Origin: Tanytarsus gracilentus
Lineage: Eukaryota > Arthropoda > Insecta > Diptera > Chironomidae
Assembly (NCBI GenBank): GCA_038502055.1
Contig: JAXRKN010000027.1
Location: forward strand, 248,001 to 312,000
DNA: 64,000 bases
Direction: 5' to 3'
The notes beneath the pieces are model-generated. The model did not search any database, was not told where the DNA came from, and saw only the letters and a list, made by a program, of their open reading frames with translations. The stretch's first letter is position 1. Each line of letters begins with the position of its first letter. The position numbers and the translations under genes were made by a program. Below, one piece after another: positions 11,901 through 21,638 of this stretch.

Positions 11901-13397
11901 AGCAGATGGAAGTTGGTCCTATTTCAATCCCAACACAACTGCATTACCGAGTGAAGCGATTCCATCAAATGTTGTAGGGTCTAACAACTGCTTGATCACT
12001 AAAGGAGGAGGAGTCAATTCAATAGTTTTCGCTGCTTTAAATTGTGAAGAACTTTTATGGTTGACGTGTGAGTATGCAAAGCAAGCTCCAACAGCTACAA
12101 CAACCACAGAAGGTAAGAAATGGTGATTGATTTTGATTCAAACTTTAGCAATAATTTATTTTCATTCAAAAAGCTTCAACAACAACGACCACAGCAACAA
12201 CGACAACTGAAGAACCAACAACAACAACTACTGAAGGTAAATTTAATTTAAATTAGATTTTTGGAGGTTAAATATTTTATTTTTTAAGCTCCAACAACTA
12301 CAAGCACCACAACTACAACAACAACCACAGAAAGTAAAAAATAGTTTTTATATTGTTTAAAAACTAAATTAATTTTTTATCTAGCTCCAACCACAACTTC
12401 AACAACAACAACAACAACAACTGAAGAACCAACAACCACAACAGTTACAACAACAACAATTCTTCCAACAGTTTTGCTCACCTTCGAAACTGGCTGCCTT
12501 AGTGACACTTTAAATGCAGGAGATTCAATCAATTCGTCAACTGCACTCTCATCATCTAACGGCGAATATCAAATGGCTCTGGTTGATGGTAATTTGATGA
12601 TTAAAAATAGAACCGGTCAAATCTTTTGGTCGACCAACACGACCGGAAGTGGAGCTGTTAACTTAACAATGGGAAGTGATGGAAGTTTGAATCTCTACAA
12701 TGCGACTGGTTATCTCGTTTGGTCCAGCACATGGTTCACTAATCAAACAACCGCTGGTTCATCAATGCAAATAGGAAATAATGGTCGGTTCTATGTGTTT
12801 AAAGGAGGAAATATTACTTTCTCAAGCGAGTCAAATACCACAACAAGATATTACTGGACAAACTCAACAAGTTCTTCGAACAGTTCAGTTGTCACGAGTC
12901 CACCATTTGATCCGAGCATTTATAATTGCGGAACTTTCATGAGGTATAACACCGTCAATCAAAGAACATTCCCAGACTCTTATGGATTTCTTGGTGGTGT
13001 AAATTTTGACTCATCCAATCAATATGTCGGCTATGGAAGCAATCCATGTGGAAATCCTCCAGAAACTGTAGCTCCTGGGTATATTTCGACAAGCGCGACA
13101 AATCCAGGCGCTTATATGAGTTGCAGTGATGGAGTGAAGTATGACTACACGAATGCCTATTTCTTGTTAAAGAACGCAAAGTTGTCATGGGTTGATGCGA
13201 CTCAAGTGACATTGCCAACAATTGGTTATCGTTTGGCAGTCAACGACTCCAACTACCGTTTCTTCTTCGGAAGATATTTCTATAACAATGAATATAGACT
13301 TGGCAAAGTTGATTCAGCAACTGGCATTGAATTTATGAACGCAGACAACACTAAGCTAATCTTTACAGATTACCAAGTTTTAACTTGCACTCCATAA
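2936..13397 (+). CDS. Giant modular multi-lectin secreted protein (DM9-like, 11x C-type-lectin-like, B-lectin, DM9-like)
   Basis: Exons: 2936-2981, 3081-3629, 3706-4182, 4237-4308, 4370-4444, 4498-4533, 4586-4657; then eleven pairs of a 513-nt exon (first 4710-5222, last 11600-12112) and a 63-nt exon (first 5284-5346, last 12174-12236); then 12289-12333 and 12385-13397. All internal junctions are phase 1 and the sum is exactly 2907 codons (2906 aa). Order: signal peptide (MLKFKVFVLFAILAS); pro-region; RSKRQ furin-like site; Gln/Asn/Thr-rich coiled-coil-like segment between Cys; a DM9-like module (YVGFGD, LKWVGAS, FGRALINGNYVIGKI, FDVLTC); Thr/Pro linkers; C-type-lectin-like domains with six Cys, a CEY end, and no EPN, QPD or WND calcium motifs; a bulb-type lectin domain (GSDGSLNLYNATGYLVWSS) with degenerate mannose sites; and a final DM9-like module. 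Secretion and glycan binding are inferred. Many NxT/S sites and Thr linkers suggest heavy glycosylation. AATAAA follows near 13493. Confidence 0.85.
4710..12288 (+). repeat. Eleven tandem 689-bp exon-intron units (C-type-lectin exon array)
   Basis: The period is exactly 689 bp (513-nt exon, 61-nt intron, 63-nt exon, 52-nt intron), eleven times. The translated domain is identical in all eleven units, and by eye the introns are identical too. The only difference I saw is C versus A in the first codons of unit 1 (4713). The unit is a multiple of three in coding sequence with phase 1 at both ends, so unit number can change without breaking the frame. Each unit adds 192 residues. Confidence 0.95.
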
Positions 13398-13515
13398 ATT
13401 CAGGTTGTCTCGTTTGATGACTTAAAATCACTTGAAAAGTGAAATATTAAAAAATTATTCTTTCACATAAATTTTTATTTTAAACTTTCAACAATAAAAT
13501 TTTTTTAGAGAGTTT

Positions 13516-15426
13516 TTAAAGATTTGCACCCATTAAGTTCACCACTCGATTTTTGTAGCGCTTCGAAATGTCTTTTTCGATCTAAAAAAATGAATTGAAA
13601 AATATTTTTACTAATTTTAATTTAAACTCACATTTTTAAGCAAAACTTTTGTTTGTTCAATCATTTTCTGCAAGTTCGGCTTCAAGTCATTCGCTTGCTG
13701 TTTCAACTCAACGCTTTTCTCCTTTAATGTCACTTGATTTCTCTTAAACTTTTCAATTCCTCTCAACTTTTGCCTCAATTTATTTGTCAAAATGTCAACG
13801 TATTTCGGTGAATGTTTAATTTGATGTAATTGCATGATCAATGATGTGCTGATCGACGTAATCACCTCGCCAACAATCGAAATCATCTCATTGACACTTT
13901 TGACATCGTGATCTGTGAATCCATCGAGTAAAGTCATTGAAATTACGTGAACTTTGTCGCTCGATTGAAGCTCGTAAAGTCTCATTTTAAGAAAAGCTTC
14001 GAGCTCATAAAGTTCATCGAGAAATGTGTCGCGATAGCTTGGCGAGTCGAGAAGAGTGAAAGCTTCATCGTCTTTAGCTGTTCCGCCAGACATTCCCTGA
14101 TCCTCAACAATAATTCCACTCTCGTCGAGGGAAATATTAAAGTCAATTTCTTGGGGTTGACCTTGATCATCTTCAGCACCCCAATCAATATCGCCCACCT
14201 CCAAATTAACTTCACCATCACCTCCAAAGTCAATTTCATCTTCATCAAAATTGATCGCATCGCCAAAGTCAATTGCTTCATTTTGTTCTTCATCCTCGAA
14301 TTTAATTTTTAAATCCGGTTCCTCAATCTTAATCGGAGCTTCACCGTTTTTGTATTCATAAACCGTTGTATTGCCTGATTTTATTAAATGTCTCAACACC
14401 GGCAGACAGTGCTTACTGCCCGAGAAATTCTCATACAAATTCACTGCTTTCGAGAGGTTTGGAATTTTTTTAGTAACACCAGCTTGAAGTTGCGGTAAAT
14501 CTTTTAACTTTTCACTCAACTCCTGCTTTATTTTATCGCCCTTAATTCCGAGCTGTTGACAAGCTTGAACGTACTCGCTGTGAAGAATATTTTCACTTTT
14601 GACGGCATCTTGCGATCTCTGAAGTGACTCAGTCGAAAGCTTTTCAAGAGTCGTCATTTGCTTTCGTGCACTTGGAATTTCATAGTTGATATTTCTTGAA
14701 ACTAATTGAGCAGCCTCGGCTAAGTATAGATTGTCTTTTTCATACGATTTCAGAACAGTTATCCAGTCCTTCATGCGTTGGGATGAGTATGAGCCGAAAA
14801 TGTTTTTCGAGTCCTTCTCGGTGGTTTTTAAAATGTCAACAATTTGCTGACAGTGAAAGTAGTTGATGTCTAAAAATAGAGGATGGATTAGGGATCAACA
14901 ATTTATCGACAAATTCAATTTATTGAAAGAATAAAAATTTTCTATTTGGAATTTTTTTGACAATTAAATTTTTCTTATTAGAATTTTTTATTTTATTTTG
15001 ATTATGAAATTTTTTGATTTTAAAACCCACAAAATTACAAAAATTAAGTTTGGGAATCGACAATTTGTCGACAAATCGTAAATTCTGAATATTTTCTAGA
15101 TTTTTTTTAATTTATATTTTAATCAACTCAAAAAATTAAAAATAAATTTAAAAATACCAAAAAATTAAGAAAAATTCTCTCAATTTTTCAAAAAACCTAA
15201 ATTTTTAAAAATTGCATTTTTAATTTAATTCAAGTAAAAACTCACAAGATCCCGACAGCAGCTCAATAAGTTCCTCATTTCCAGGCATATCTTTCAGTGC
15301 ATCATTAATTTTATTTCTAACATCCTTCACATTTCTCTGCCAATTCTTATCGACAATTCTCCGACTCACCAACCAGTCTGACAATTTATTCACATGAATG
15401 TCAATCGGAATATCTTGTTCGTTCAT
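13516..15426 (-). CDS. Cdk5rap3: CDK5 regulatory subunit-associated protein 3 (LZAP/C53)
   Basis: Three exons on the minus strand: 15426-15246, 14869-13632 and 13581-13516, 494 aa in total, close to the roughly 500 aa of animal CDK5RAP3. The N-terminus (PIDIHVNKLSDWLVSRR), the YFHCQQIVDILK and NIFGSYSSQRMKDW blocks and the last exon (DISKRYKNRVVNLMGANL) match the family strongly. The middle is a disordered acidic region (about residues 230-300) with repeated IDFG/IDWG motifs, as in the UFM1/Atg8-binding shuffled motifs of this protein. In other animals it is a cofactor of the UFL1-UFBP1 UFM1 ligase acting in ribosome quality control and ER-phagy. It is convergent with the giant lectin gene (118 bp between stop codons) and divergent from Cdk5. 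Confidence 0.93.
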
Positions 15427-15617
15427 TTTTTGAGCTCTAAATTTTTCAATGTTTACTTTCTAAAAACTTTTTGCCAACTGTGCGGAGTGCGAGCATAAAA
15501 TCGTGGCATTATCCCTAAGTTTTTTAGTACCAAAGTGAGCAATTTTAAAGTTGTATTAGTAAATCGGAAGATAAACAAAAAAAGAGAGAAAAAAATTTCA
15601 AAAAATTATTTTTAAAA
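15427..15617. promoter_or_regulatory. Putative bidirectional promoter between Cdk5rap3 and Cdk5
   Basis: Only 191 bp separate the two start codons. It holds no obvious TATA box at the expected distance on either strand. It contains locally GC-richer sequence around 15478-15510 (TGCGGAGTGCGAGC). A shared TATA-less promoter is the simplest reading; the function is inferred. Confidence 0.55.
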
Positions 15618-16671
15618 ATGCAAAAGTATGAGAAGCTTGAAAAAATCGGTGAAGGAACTTATGGAACTGTTTTTAAAGGAAGAAATCGAGAAACGATGGA
15701 GATTGTGGCGCTGAAGAGAGTTCGATTGGGTGAGTGGATGAAAAATTTTGTTTTTGGGGTTGGAGTTGAAAAATTTTTCGACAATTTTAATAAAAATAAA
15801 AATTATTTTTTAGACGAAGACGATGAAGGCGTTCCCTCTTCAGCACTTCGCGAAATTTGTCTCCTCAAAGAGCTCAAACACAAAAACATCGTTCGACTCT
15901 ACGACGTTCTTCATTCTGATAAAAAGCTCACTCTCGTTTTTGAACATTGCGATCAGGATTTGAAGAAATATTTTGACTCGCTCAACGGTGAAATTTCACT
16001 GGACATTGTAAAATCATTTATGTATCAACTTCTTCGCGGACTCGCTTTCTGTCACAGTCACAATGTTCTCCATCGCGATTTAAAGCCTCAAAATTTGCTC
16101 ATTAACAAAAATAATGAACTTAAACTGGCTGATTTTGGACTCGCGAGAGCTTTCGGAATTCCAGTCAAGTGCTATTCAGCGGAAGTTGTGACTTTGTGGT
16201 ACCGACCGCCGGACGTTCTCTTTGGAGCCAAATTATACACGACGAGCATCGATTGCTGGAGTGCTGGATGCATTTTTGCAGAGCTAGCGAACGCTGGGCG
16301 ACCACTGTTTCCTGGTAGTGATGTCGATGATCAGTTGAAGAGAATTTTTAAGCTACTTGGAACACCAACTGAAGACTCTTGGCCGGGATTGACTCAATTG
16401 TCAGATTATAAACCTTTTCCATGTAAGTTTGATGATTTTTCTGATTTTTTTGTTGTAAAAAATATTTTTGACTTTTTGATTAATTTTAAATAATAAATTT
16501 GACTTTTTTATATATTTTTTAGTGTATCAACCAACAAACAGTTGGAGTGTCGTTGTGCCGCGACTCAATAGTAAAGGAAGAGATTTACTAACCAAATTAC
16601 TCGTTTGCCGACCAACTTTGAGACTCAGTGCCGAGCAAGCGATGGCTCATCCTTATTTTACTGAAAACTGA
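15618..16671 (+). CDS. Cdk5: Cyclin-dependent kinase 5
   Basis: Exons 15618-15729, 15814-16422 and 16523-16671 give 289 aa (vertebrate Cdk5 is 292). Visible motifs in order: GEGTYG glycine loop (residues 11-16), VALKRVRL with the catalytic Lys, the diagnostic PSSALRE helix, HRDLKPQN catalytic loop, DFGLARAFG, and the T-loop YSAEVVTLWYRPPDVLFG with Ser in the Cdk5-specific position. The terminal exon reads to RLSAEQAMAHPYF. Cdk5 is a proline-directed Ser/Thr kinase activated by p35, acting mainly in neurons. An uncommon Cys replaces the Met of the IDMWSAG motif (IDCWSAG). AATAAA sits near 16832. Its 3' half is partly copied downstream at 18255. Confidence 0.97.
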
Positions 16672-16920
16672 AACTCGTTTTTGTGTTTTTAAAAATATTT
16701 CATAAATTTCACTTAAGTCGATTTAAATTAGACAACAGTCATTTAATATTTTTAAACGAAAATTTCTAGTCATTTTTCATTTTAGAGTTTTAAGACCTTT
16801 TTCCATTCCAACTTAAAAACTTTTAGATACCAATAAAAAAATTGAAGATTTAAAATTCGGGTTTTTATTTTATTTAAGCCTCGTTATAAAAAAAGTTTTA
16901 AAAATAAATCAAAATTTTTA

Positions 16921-17030
16921 TCAGGGGCGGGAAACTTTAAAAATCTTAATTGAATCTTATTGGAATTTTAGTAAAATTCGAAAAATATCTTAAAAAATTT
17001 AATTTTAATACTGCGAGTTTCTGCCCCTGA
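16921..17030. repeat. Short inverted-repeat (foldback) element 1
   Basis: The left end TCAGGGGCGGGAAACT pairs with the right end GAGTTTCTGCCCCTGA across about 110 bp, with an AT-rich middle. Three relatives lie at 17601, 18865 and 19542. It looks like a miniature foldback element. Confidence 0.75.
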
Positions 17031-17187
17031 TTAAATATAAAAAATAATTTGAAGATTCCGTAAATTATTTTAGACCAACATTCATGTCAGAATCTTCAAA
17101 TTGTATGAAACTTAAATTTCTTTCAATTTACAAACAATTTGCATATCATTAAAAATATCTCATCTGACCTTGATTAAAAAAAATTGT

Positions 17188-17415
17188 TTATCTTGATGTT
17201 TGCCTTTCTAATCCTTGATTTCTGCTATCACGTGTAGTTTGTTGTTGGTTGTTCTGAGGAAAAGTTGGTGGATTTGGAGCAGGTCGATCAAAAGTTGGCT
17301 GCGGTCTTTCAGCTTCAATTTCTTTCAATCCATGAGTCATCGGATCACTTGGAGGATTTACATTAGAAAGGCAAAAATCTTCTTTCTTTTTACTTTTTTT
17401 ATTCGTTTTAAACAT
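17188..17415 (-). CDS. Small basic/Gln-rich disordered protein, duplicate copy 1
   Basis: A single open frame of 75 codons from ATG at 17415. The product starts with a Lys-rich segment (MFKTNKKSKKK) and continues Pro/Gln/Asn-rich (PAPNPPTFPQNNQQQ). TTTTATATAAAA lies 20-30 bp upstream of the ATG on the same strand. The frame is kept intact in the duplicate at 19129-19356 with one changed residue (E to G), which suggests a functional gene. The C-terminal Pro then Gln/Asn/Arg-rich pattern resembles the spliced neighbours at 17743 and 22281. The function is unknown. Confidence 0.5.
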   Translation of the reverse strand: MFKTNKKSKKKEDFCLSNVNPPSDPMTHGLKEIEAERPQPTFDRPAPNPPTFPQNNQQQTTRDSRNQGLERQTSR

Positions 17416-17600
17416 CTTTAAGGCCGCAATTGGTTTTTATATAAAATCCACGATATTTATTTATTTTCAATAAAATTTTGTTTTCAGATTTGTTCAGCGA
17501 CTGAATAGATTGAGTTTAAAATTTTAAAAATCGGTTTTATTAAAAATGATTTTATAATATTTTTTAATTTTAAATAATCTTGAAAGTTAGAAATTTTAAA

Positions 17601-17695
17601 TCAGGGGACGGAAACTCATAATATCAAAAGAATTCCACAATATCAAAAATACTAATAGCTTCTAAATTAAAATTTTGCGAGTTTCCCGCTCCTGA
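17601..17695. repeat. Short inverted-repeat (foldback) element 2
   Basis: TCAGGGGACGGAAACTC at the left is answered by GAGTTTCCCGCTCCTGA at the right, about 95 bp in total. Same family as the element at 16921. Confidence 0.75.
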
Positions 17696-17742
17696 TTTTA
17701 ATTTTATTGCACACCGCTAATCTTCGTATTATATTAAAATTT

Positions 17743-18047
17743 TTATGGTCTTCTTAAATTAGGATTTTGATCCTGATTTCGCGGTTCATTTCTGGTTGGA
17801 GTTTGATCTTGTTGATTTTGCCAATTTATATCTAAAAATAATATTTTGAAAATTTATCTTTATAGCTTAAATTATTAAAATTACTTCTTGGAGCCGGTGG
17901 TTCAAGTCTCTCCTGATAAGGAAGTTCAACATTTTCTAAAAGAGGTTTCACATTCTTAGATTTATTTTGACTGCCTGGAGAGACTTTATTACAGAGTGCA
18001 ACATCTTTTTCAGGTTTTTTATCACTTTTTTTTGGTTTTTTGTCCAT
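17743..18047 (-). CDS. Two-exon small disordered protein (PPxPRN-NWQ family), duplicate copy 1
   Basis: Exon 1 is 18047-17885 and exon 2 is 17831-17743; the phase-1 junction creates Asn and gives 83 aa. The N-terminus is Lys/Asp-rich (MDKKPKKSDKKPEKD). The splice junction lies in PPAPRNINWQNQQDQTPTRN and the tail is Asn/Gln/Arg-rich, ending LRRP. The same junction architecture, PPxPRN(I/V)NWQ, occurs in the gene at 22281, which strongly supports this splicing. No signal peptide or known domain. An intact duplicate lies at 19684-19988. The family is not recognised. Confidence 0.6.
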
Positions 18048-18254
18048 AGTTCGATTTTATGTAAGTTCGATTTGTTGATGTCAATATTTTGTTTTAAATT
18101 TTAATTGAAATAATTTCACTGCACTCAACACACTAATTATATTACATTTTTAAGTTATCTCTGTAAGATAATTGATTAATAAAAAATATAACACAAAAAC
18201 TTGATCCGAACAAGAAAAAAATGTGATTCGACTTCGCCACACACTCAAAAATTG

Positions 18255-18614
18255 GACCACTCTTTCCTGGGAGTGATGTCGATGATCAGTTGAAGAGAAT
18301 TTTTAAGCTACTTGGAACACCAACTGAAGACTCTTGGCCGGGATTGACTCAATTGTCAGATTACAAGCCTTTTCCATGTAAGTTTGAAAATTTTCTGATT
18401 TTTTTGTTGTAAAAAATAATTTTGATTTTGATTAATTTTAAATAATAAATTTGCTTTTTTTATTTTTTTTAGTGTATAAAAAAAAGTTGGGTGTGTTGTG
18501 CCGCGACTCAATAGTAAAGGAAGAGATTTACTAACCAAATTGCTCGTTTGCCGACCAACTTTGAGACTCAGTGCCGAGCAAGCGATGGCTCATCCTTACT
18601 TTACTGAAAACTGA
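18255..18614 (+). pseudogene. Cdk5 3'-end pseudogene fragment
   Basis: Copies the last part of Cdk5 exon 2 (from the PLFPGSDVDDQ region), the second intron and exon 3 up to the TGA. The exon-3 copy has lost several codons just after the acceptor (GTGTATAAAAAAAAG replaces the YQPTNS codons) and there is no kinase N-lobe, catalytic loop or promoter. It was created by the 1.94-kb tandem duplication and cannot encode a kinase. Confidence 0.92.
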
Positions 18615-18864
18615 AACTCATTTTTGTGTTTTTAAAAATATTTCATAAATTTATGACCTTAAGTCGATTTAAATTAGATAACAGACTCATTTAATATTTT
18701 TAAAAAAAAATTCTAGTCATTTTTCATTTTAGACTTTTAAGACCTTTTTCCATTCCAACTTAAGAACTTTTAGATACCAATAAAAAAATTGAAGATTTAA
18801 AATTCGGGTTTTATTTTATTTAAGCCTCGTTATAAAAAAGTTTTTAAAAATAATTTAATTTTTA

Positions 18865-18971
18865 TCAGGGGTAGAAAACTTTCAAAATCTTAATAAAATC
18901 TTATTGGAATTTTAGTAAATTCGAAAAATATCTTTAAAATCTAATTTTAATACTGCGAGTCCTGCCCCTGA
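18865..18971. repeat. Short inverted-repeat (foldback) element 1, duplicate
   Basis: Second-unit copy of 16921-17030; its ends have diverged slightly (TCAGGGGTAGAAAACT and CGAGTCCTGCCCCTGA). Confidence 0.7.
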
Positions 18972-19128
18972 TTAAATATAAAAAATAATTTGAAGATTCC
19001 GTAAATTATTTTAGACCAACATTCATGTCAGAATCTTCAAATTGTATGAAACTTAAATTTCTTTCAATTTACAAACAATTTGCATATCATTAAAAATATC
19101 TCATCTGACCTTGATTAAAAAAAATTGT

Positions 19129-19356
19129 TTATCTTGATGTTTGCCTTTCTAATCCTTGATTTCTGCTATCACGTGTAGTTTGTTGTTGGTTGTTCTGAGG
19201 AAAAGTTGGTGGATTTGGAGCAGGTCGATCAAAAGTTGGCTGCGGTCTTTCAGCTTCAATTTCTTTCAATCCATGAGTCATCGGATCACTTGGAGGATTT
19301 ACATTAGAAAGACAAAAATCTCCTTTCTTTTTACTTTTTTTATTCGTTTTAAACAT
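19129..19356 (-). CDS. Small basic/Gln-rich disordered protein, duplicate copy 2
   Basis: Exact-length duplicate of 17188-17415, offset by 1941 bp. It has one amino-acid change (KKKED to KKKGD), and the upstream TATATAAAA is kept. The open frame is undisturbed although the neighbouring Cdk5 copy has decayed. Confidence 0.5.
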   Translation of the reverse strand: MFKTNKKSKKKGDFCLSNVNPPSDPMTHGLKEIEAERPQPTFDRPAPNPPTFPQNNQQQTTRDSRNQGLERQTSR

Positions 19357-19541
19357 CTTTAAGGCCGCAATTGGTTTTTATATAAAATCCACGATATTTA
19401 TTTATTTTCAATAAAATATTGTTTTCAGATTTGTTCAGCGACTGAATAGATTGAGTTTAAAATTTTAAAAATCGGTTTTATTAAAAATGATTTTATAATA
19501 TTTTTTAATTTTAAATAATCTTGAAAGTTAGAAATTTTAAA

Positions 19542-19636
19542 TCAGGGGACGGAAACTCATAATATCAAAAGAATTCCACAATATCAAAAATACTAATAGC
19601 TTCTAAATTAAAATTTTGCGAGTTTCCCGCCCCTGA
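19542..19636. repeat. Short inverted-repeat (foldback) element 2, duplicate
   Basis: Second-unit copy of 17601-17695; the ends TCAGGGGACGGAAACTC and GAGTTTCCCGCCCCTGA pair better than in unit 1. Confidence 0.72.
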
Positions 19637-19683
19637 TTTTAATTTTATTGCACACCGCTAATTTTCGTATTATATTAAAATTT

Positions 19684-19988
19684 TTATGGTCTTCTTAAAT
19701 TAGGATTTTGATCCTGATTTCGCGGTTCATTTCTGGTTGGAGTTTGATCTTGTTGATTTTGCCAATTTATATCTAAAAATAATATTTTGAAAATTTATCT
19801 TTATATCTTAAATTATTAAAATTACTTCTTGGAGCCGGTGGTTCAAGTCTCTCCTGATAAGGAAGTTCAACATTTTCTAAAAGAGGTTTCACATTCTTAG
19901 ATATATTTTGACTGCCTGGAGAGACTTTATTACAGAGTGCAACATCTTTTTCAGGTTTTTTATCACTTTTTTTCGGTTTTTTGTCCAT
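19684..19988 (-). CDS. Two-exon small disordered protein (PPxPRN-NWQ family), duplicate copy 2
   Basis: Exons 19988-19826 and 19772-19684, the same structure as 17743-18047 with both splice sites preserved. There is one visible residue change in exon 1 (QNKSKN to QNISKN). Intact frame and splice sites in both copies argue that the protein is used. Confidence 0.58.
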
Positions 19989-20198
19989 AGTTCAATTTTA
20001 TGTAAGTTCGATTTGTTGATGTCAATATTTTGCTTTAAATTTTTATTGAAATAATTTCACTGCACTCGACACACTAATTATATTACATTTTTATGTTATC
20101 TCTGTAAGATAATTGATTAATTAAAAAAATAATACAAAAACTTGATCCGAACAATGAAAAAAAATGTGATTCGACTTCGCCACACACTCAAAAATTGG

Positions 20199-20760
20199 TC
20201 AAAAAGAAAATTAATTTTTTAGCGAAATTTATTTTTACACAGTTTTTGAATTATTTTTTAAAAGAATAAAAATTTAAAAATTATTTAAGTGAGATTTTAA
20301 AAAATCTATTAAATTTTTAAAGTTTGGTAATTTTTTGAAATTTAACAGCCAAAAAATTATTTAAGATTCAAAAAATAATTCTTAAACTCAAAAAATTTGT
20401 TAAAAAATTTAAAAAACGATTCAAAAATTTCTCAATGGCTGCAAACCTTTAAAAGCTTTTACGAGATTTTACTACCGTCAATTCTTAAATTTTCAAACCT
20501 TGACTTTGCTCAAATTGATAAAGAAAACAAAAAGATTTCAGTGGAAAAGATTTTCCTATAAAAATAAAAACTTGCTGATAGCGAATGACTTTCATAAAAG
20601 AAAACGGAAGACGAAGATTAAAGAACGGAACTAAAAAATGCAATTTTAATCTAGAAATTTATTTGAAAAAGATAAAATCGATTTAAATTTTTATAAATAA
20701 TTTTATATATTTTTGGCAACTTTATTTTCCAAAAATAATTTAAGTCACACTTGAAAAAAT
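20199..20760. other. AT-rich intergenic region
   Basis: About 560 bp of low-complexity A/T sequence between the duplication and the 3' end of the secreted-protein gene. I see no gene. Confidence 0.5.
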
Positions 20761-21638
20761 TCATTCCATCTGCATTGAGGCGAAACTTTCAGCTTTCTCC
20801 ATCAATTCCTTCTTCAAGCTCGCAATAAATTGGTCTCTTCTCGATCCACTGAAATCCAAGCATGCTTGAACTTGATATCTAACCATATCGGACATGTTTT
20901 GCATGTAAGTTCTAGCATTGTTATAGCAAGTCTGTAAAGTCACTCCAAATGCATTTAAATTGTTAACAAAAGGAGTTGTCAAAGCGGTCAAGTCGGGTCT
21001 AACAGTGCTCCAATTGTTGAAAGTATTGGTAAAGGTTGAATTAATTAATGACTCGATAACTTCGCCGTCAATCATTGGATTGGAAGGTGGAAGATAAGCT
21101 CGAATGACATTAAGAGCAACATCATCAAAATCAACCTTAATTTCTCTCACTTTATTGCTGACTAATTTTGCTTCTGCAATCACTTTCTTACTGTATGCAG
21201 TTATGCAATTGCTGCTTTGGAAACCGCTCGAGGTGATCGAATAGTCGTTACCTTCGTAAGCATTGTCCTGGCAGTCGGTGTTATTCAAAGTATCGATTTC
21301 AGCGATGTTCGCTTGATATGCGCTCCATATAGTATTGGCATGAGTCGAATAGACACCGACACTTGGACTTGTGACATTAGCGAGGACCGTCGCAATCATG
21401 CCGTTGATGTCTGCAATTTTTTGATCAATTTCCAACTGAAGGTCGTGATAAGCGACTTGATGGGCTTCGGAAATGCGACGGAGAAATTCTGGATTGAGGA
21501 GTTGGAATTCATCGGGGGATTGAAGCTGAGCCTAAGTGAGAAAAATTATTAAATTTTAAAATATTAGAAAAATTCTCAACCTACCTCACTTCCACTTCCG
21601 AACGCAAAAATCAAAGCAATAATCACAATTTTATTCAT
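20761..21638 (-). CDS. Secreted protein of unknown family, 274 aa
   Basis: Exon 1, 21638-21585, encodes a signal peptide (MNKIVIIALIFAFGSGSE); exon 2, 21531-20761, joins in phase 0 (AQLQSPDEFQLLNPEF). The mature part is mostly helical-looking, with Cys in NNTDCQ, SSNCITAY, LQTCYNN and VQACLDF and several NxT/S sites. The upstream strand has TATAAAAA (about 21672-21679). I do not recognise the family. The layout (signal, two pairs of Cys, amphipathic helices) suits a haemolymph, gut or salivary secreted protein. Confidence 0.82.

Larger units (their letters stand above)
16310..20198. repeat. Tandem duplication, two units of about 1.94 kb
   Basis: Unit 1 is about 16310-18254 and unit 2 about 18255-20198. 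Unit 2 starts inside the Cdk5 sequence (GACCACTCTTTCCTGG compare GACCACTGTTTCCTGG) and both units end with CACACACTCAAAAATTGG. Divergence is small (scattered substitutions and short indels), so the event is fairly recent. Each unit holds the Cdk5 3' end, two small minus-strand genes and two hairpin elements. Confidence 0.93.

Noticed and set aside
4790..12126. Eleven separate 148-aa plus-strand genes and eleven 62-aa minus-strand ORFs
   Set aside because: The plus ORFs start inside an exon and run into the intron after the donor (GTAAG...TGG TGA). They are the repeated exon of one spliced gene. The minus ORFs are shadows of the same exon.
4710..12288. CRISPR-like or satellite array
   Set aside because: Although regularly repeated, the unit contains exons with splice sites and an open lectin-like frame, and lies within a eukaryotic gene.
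13947..14312. ORFs overlapping the CDK5RAP3 acidic region
   Set aside because: Shadows in other frames of a strongly conserved coding exon.
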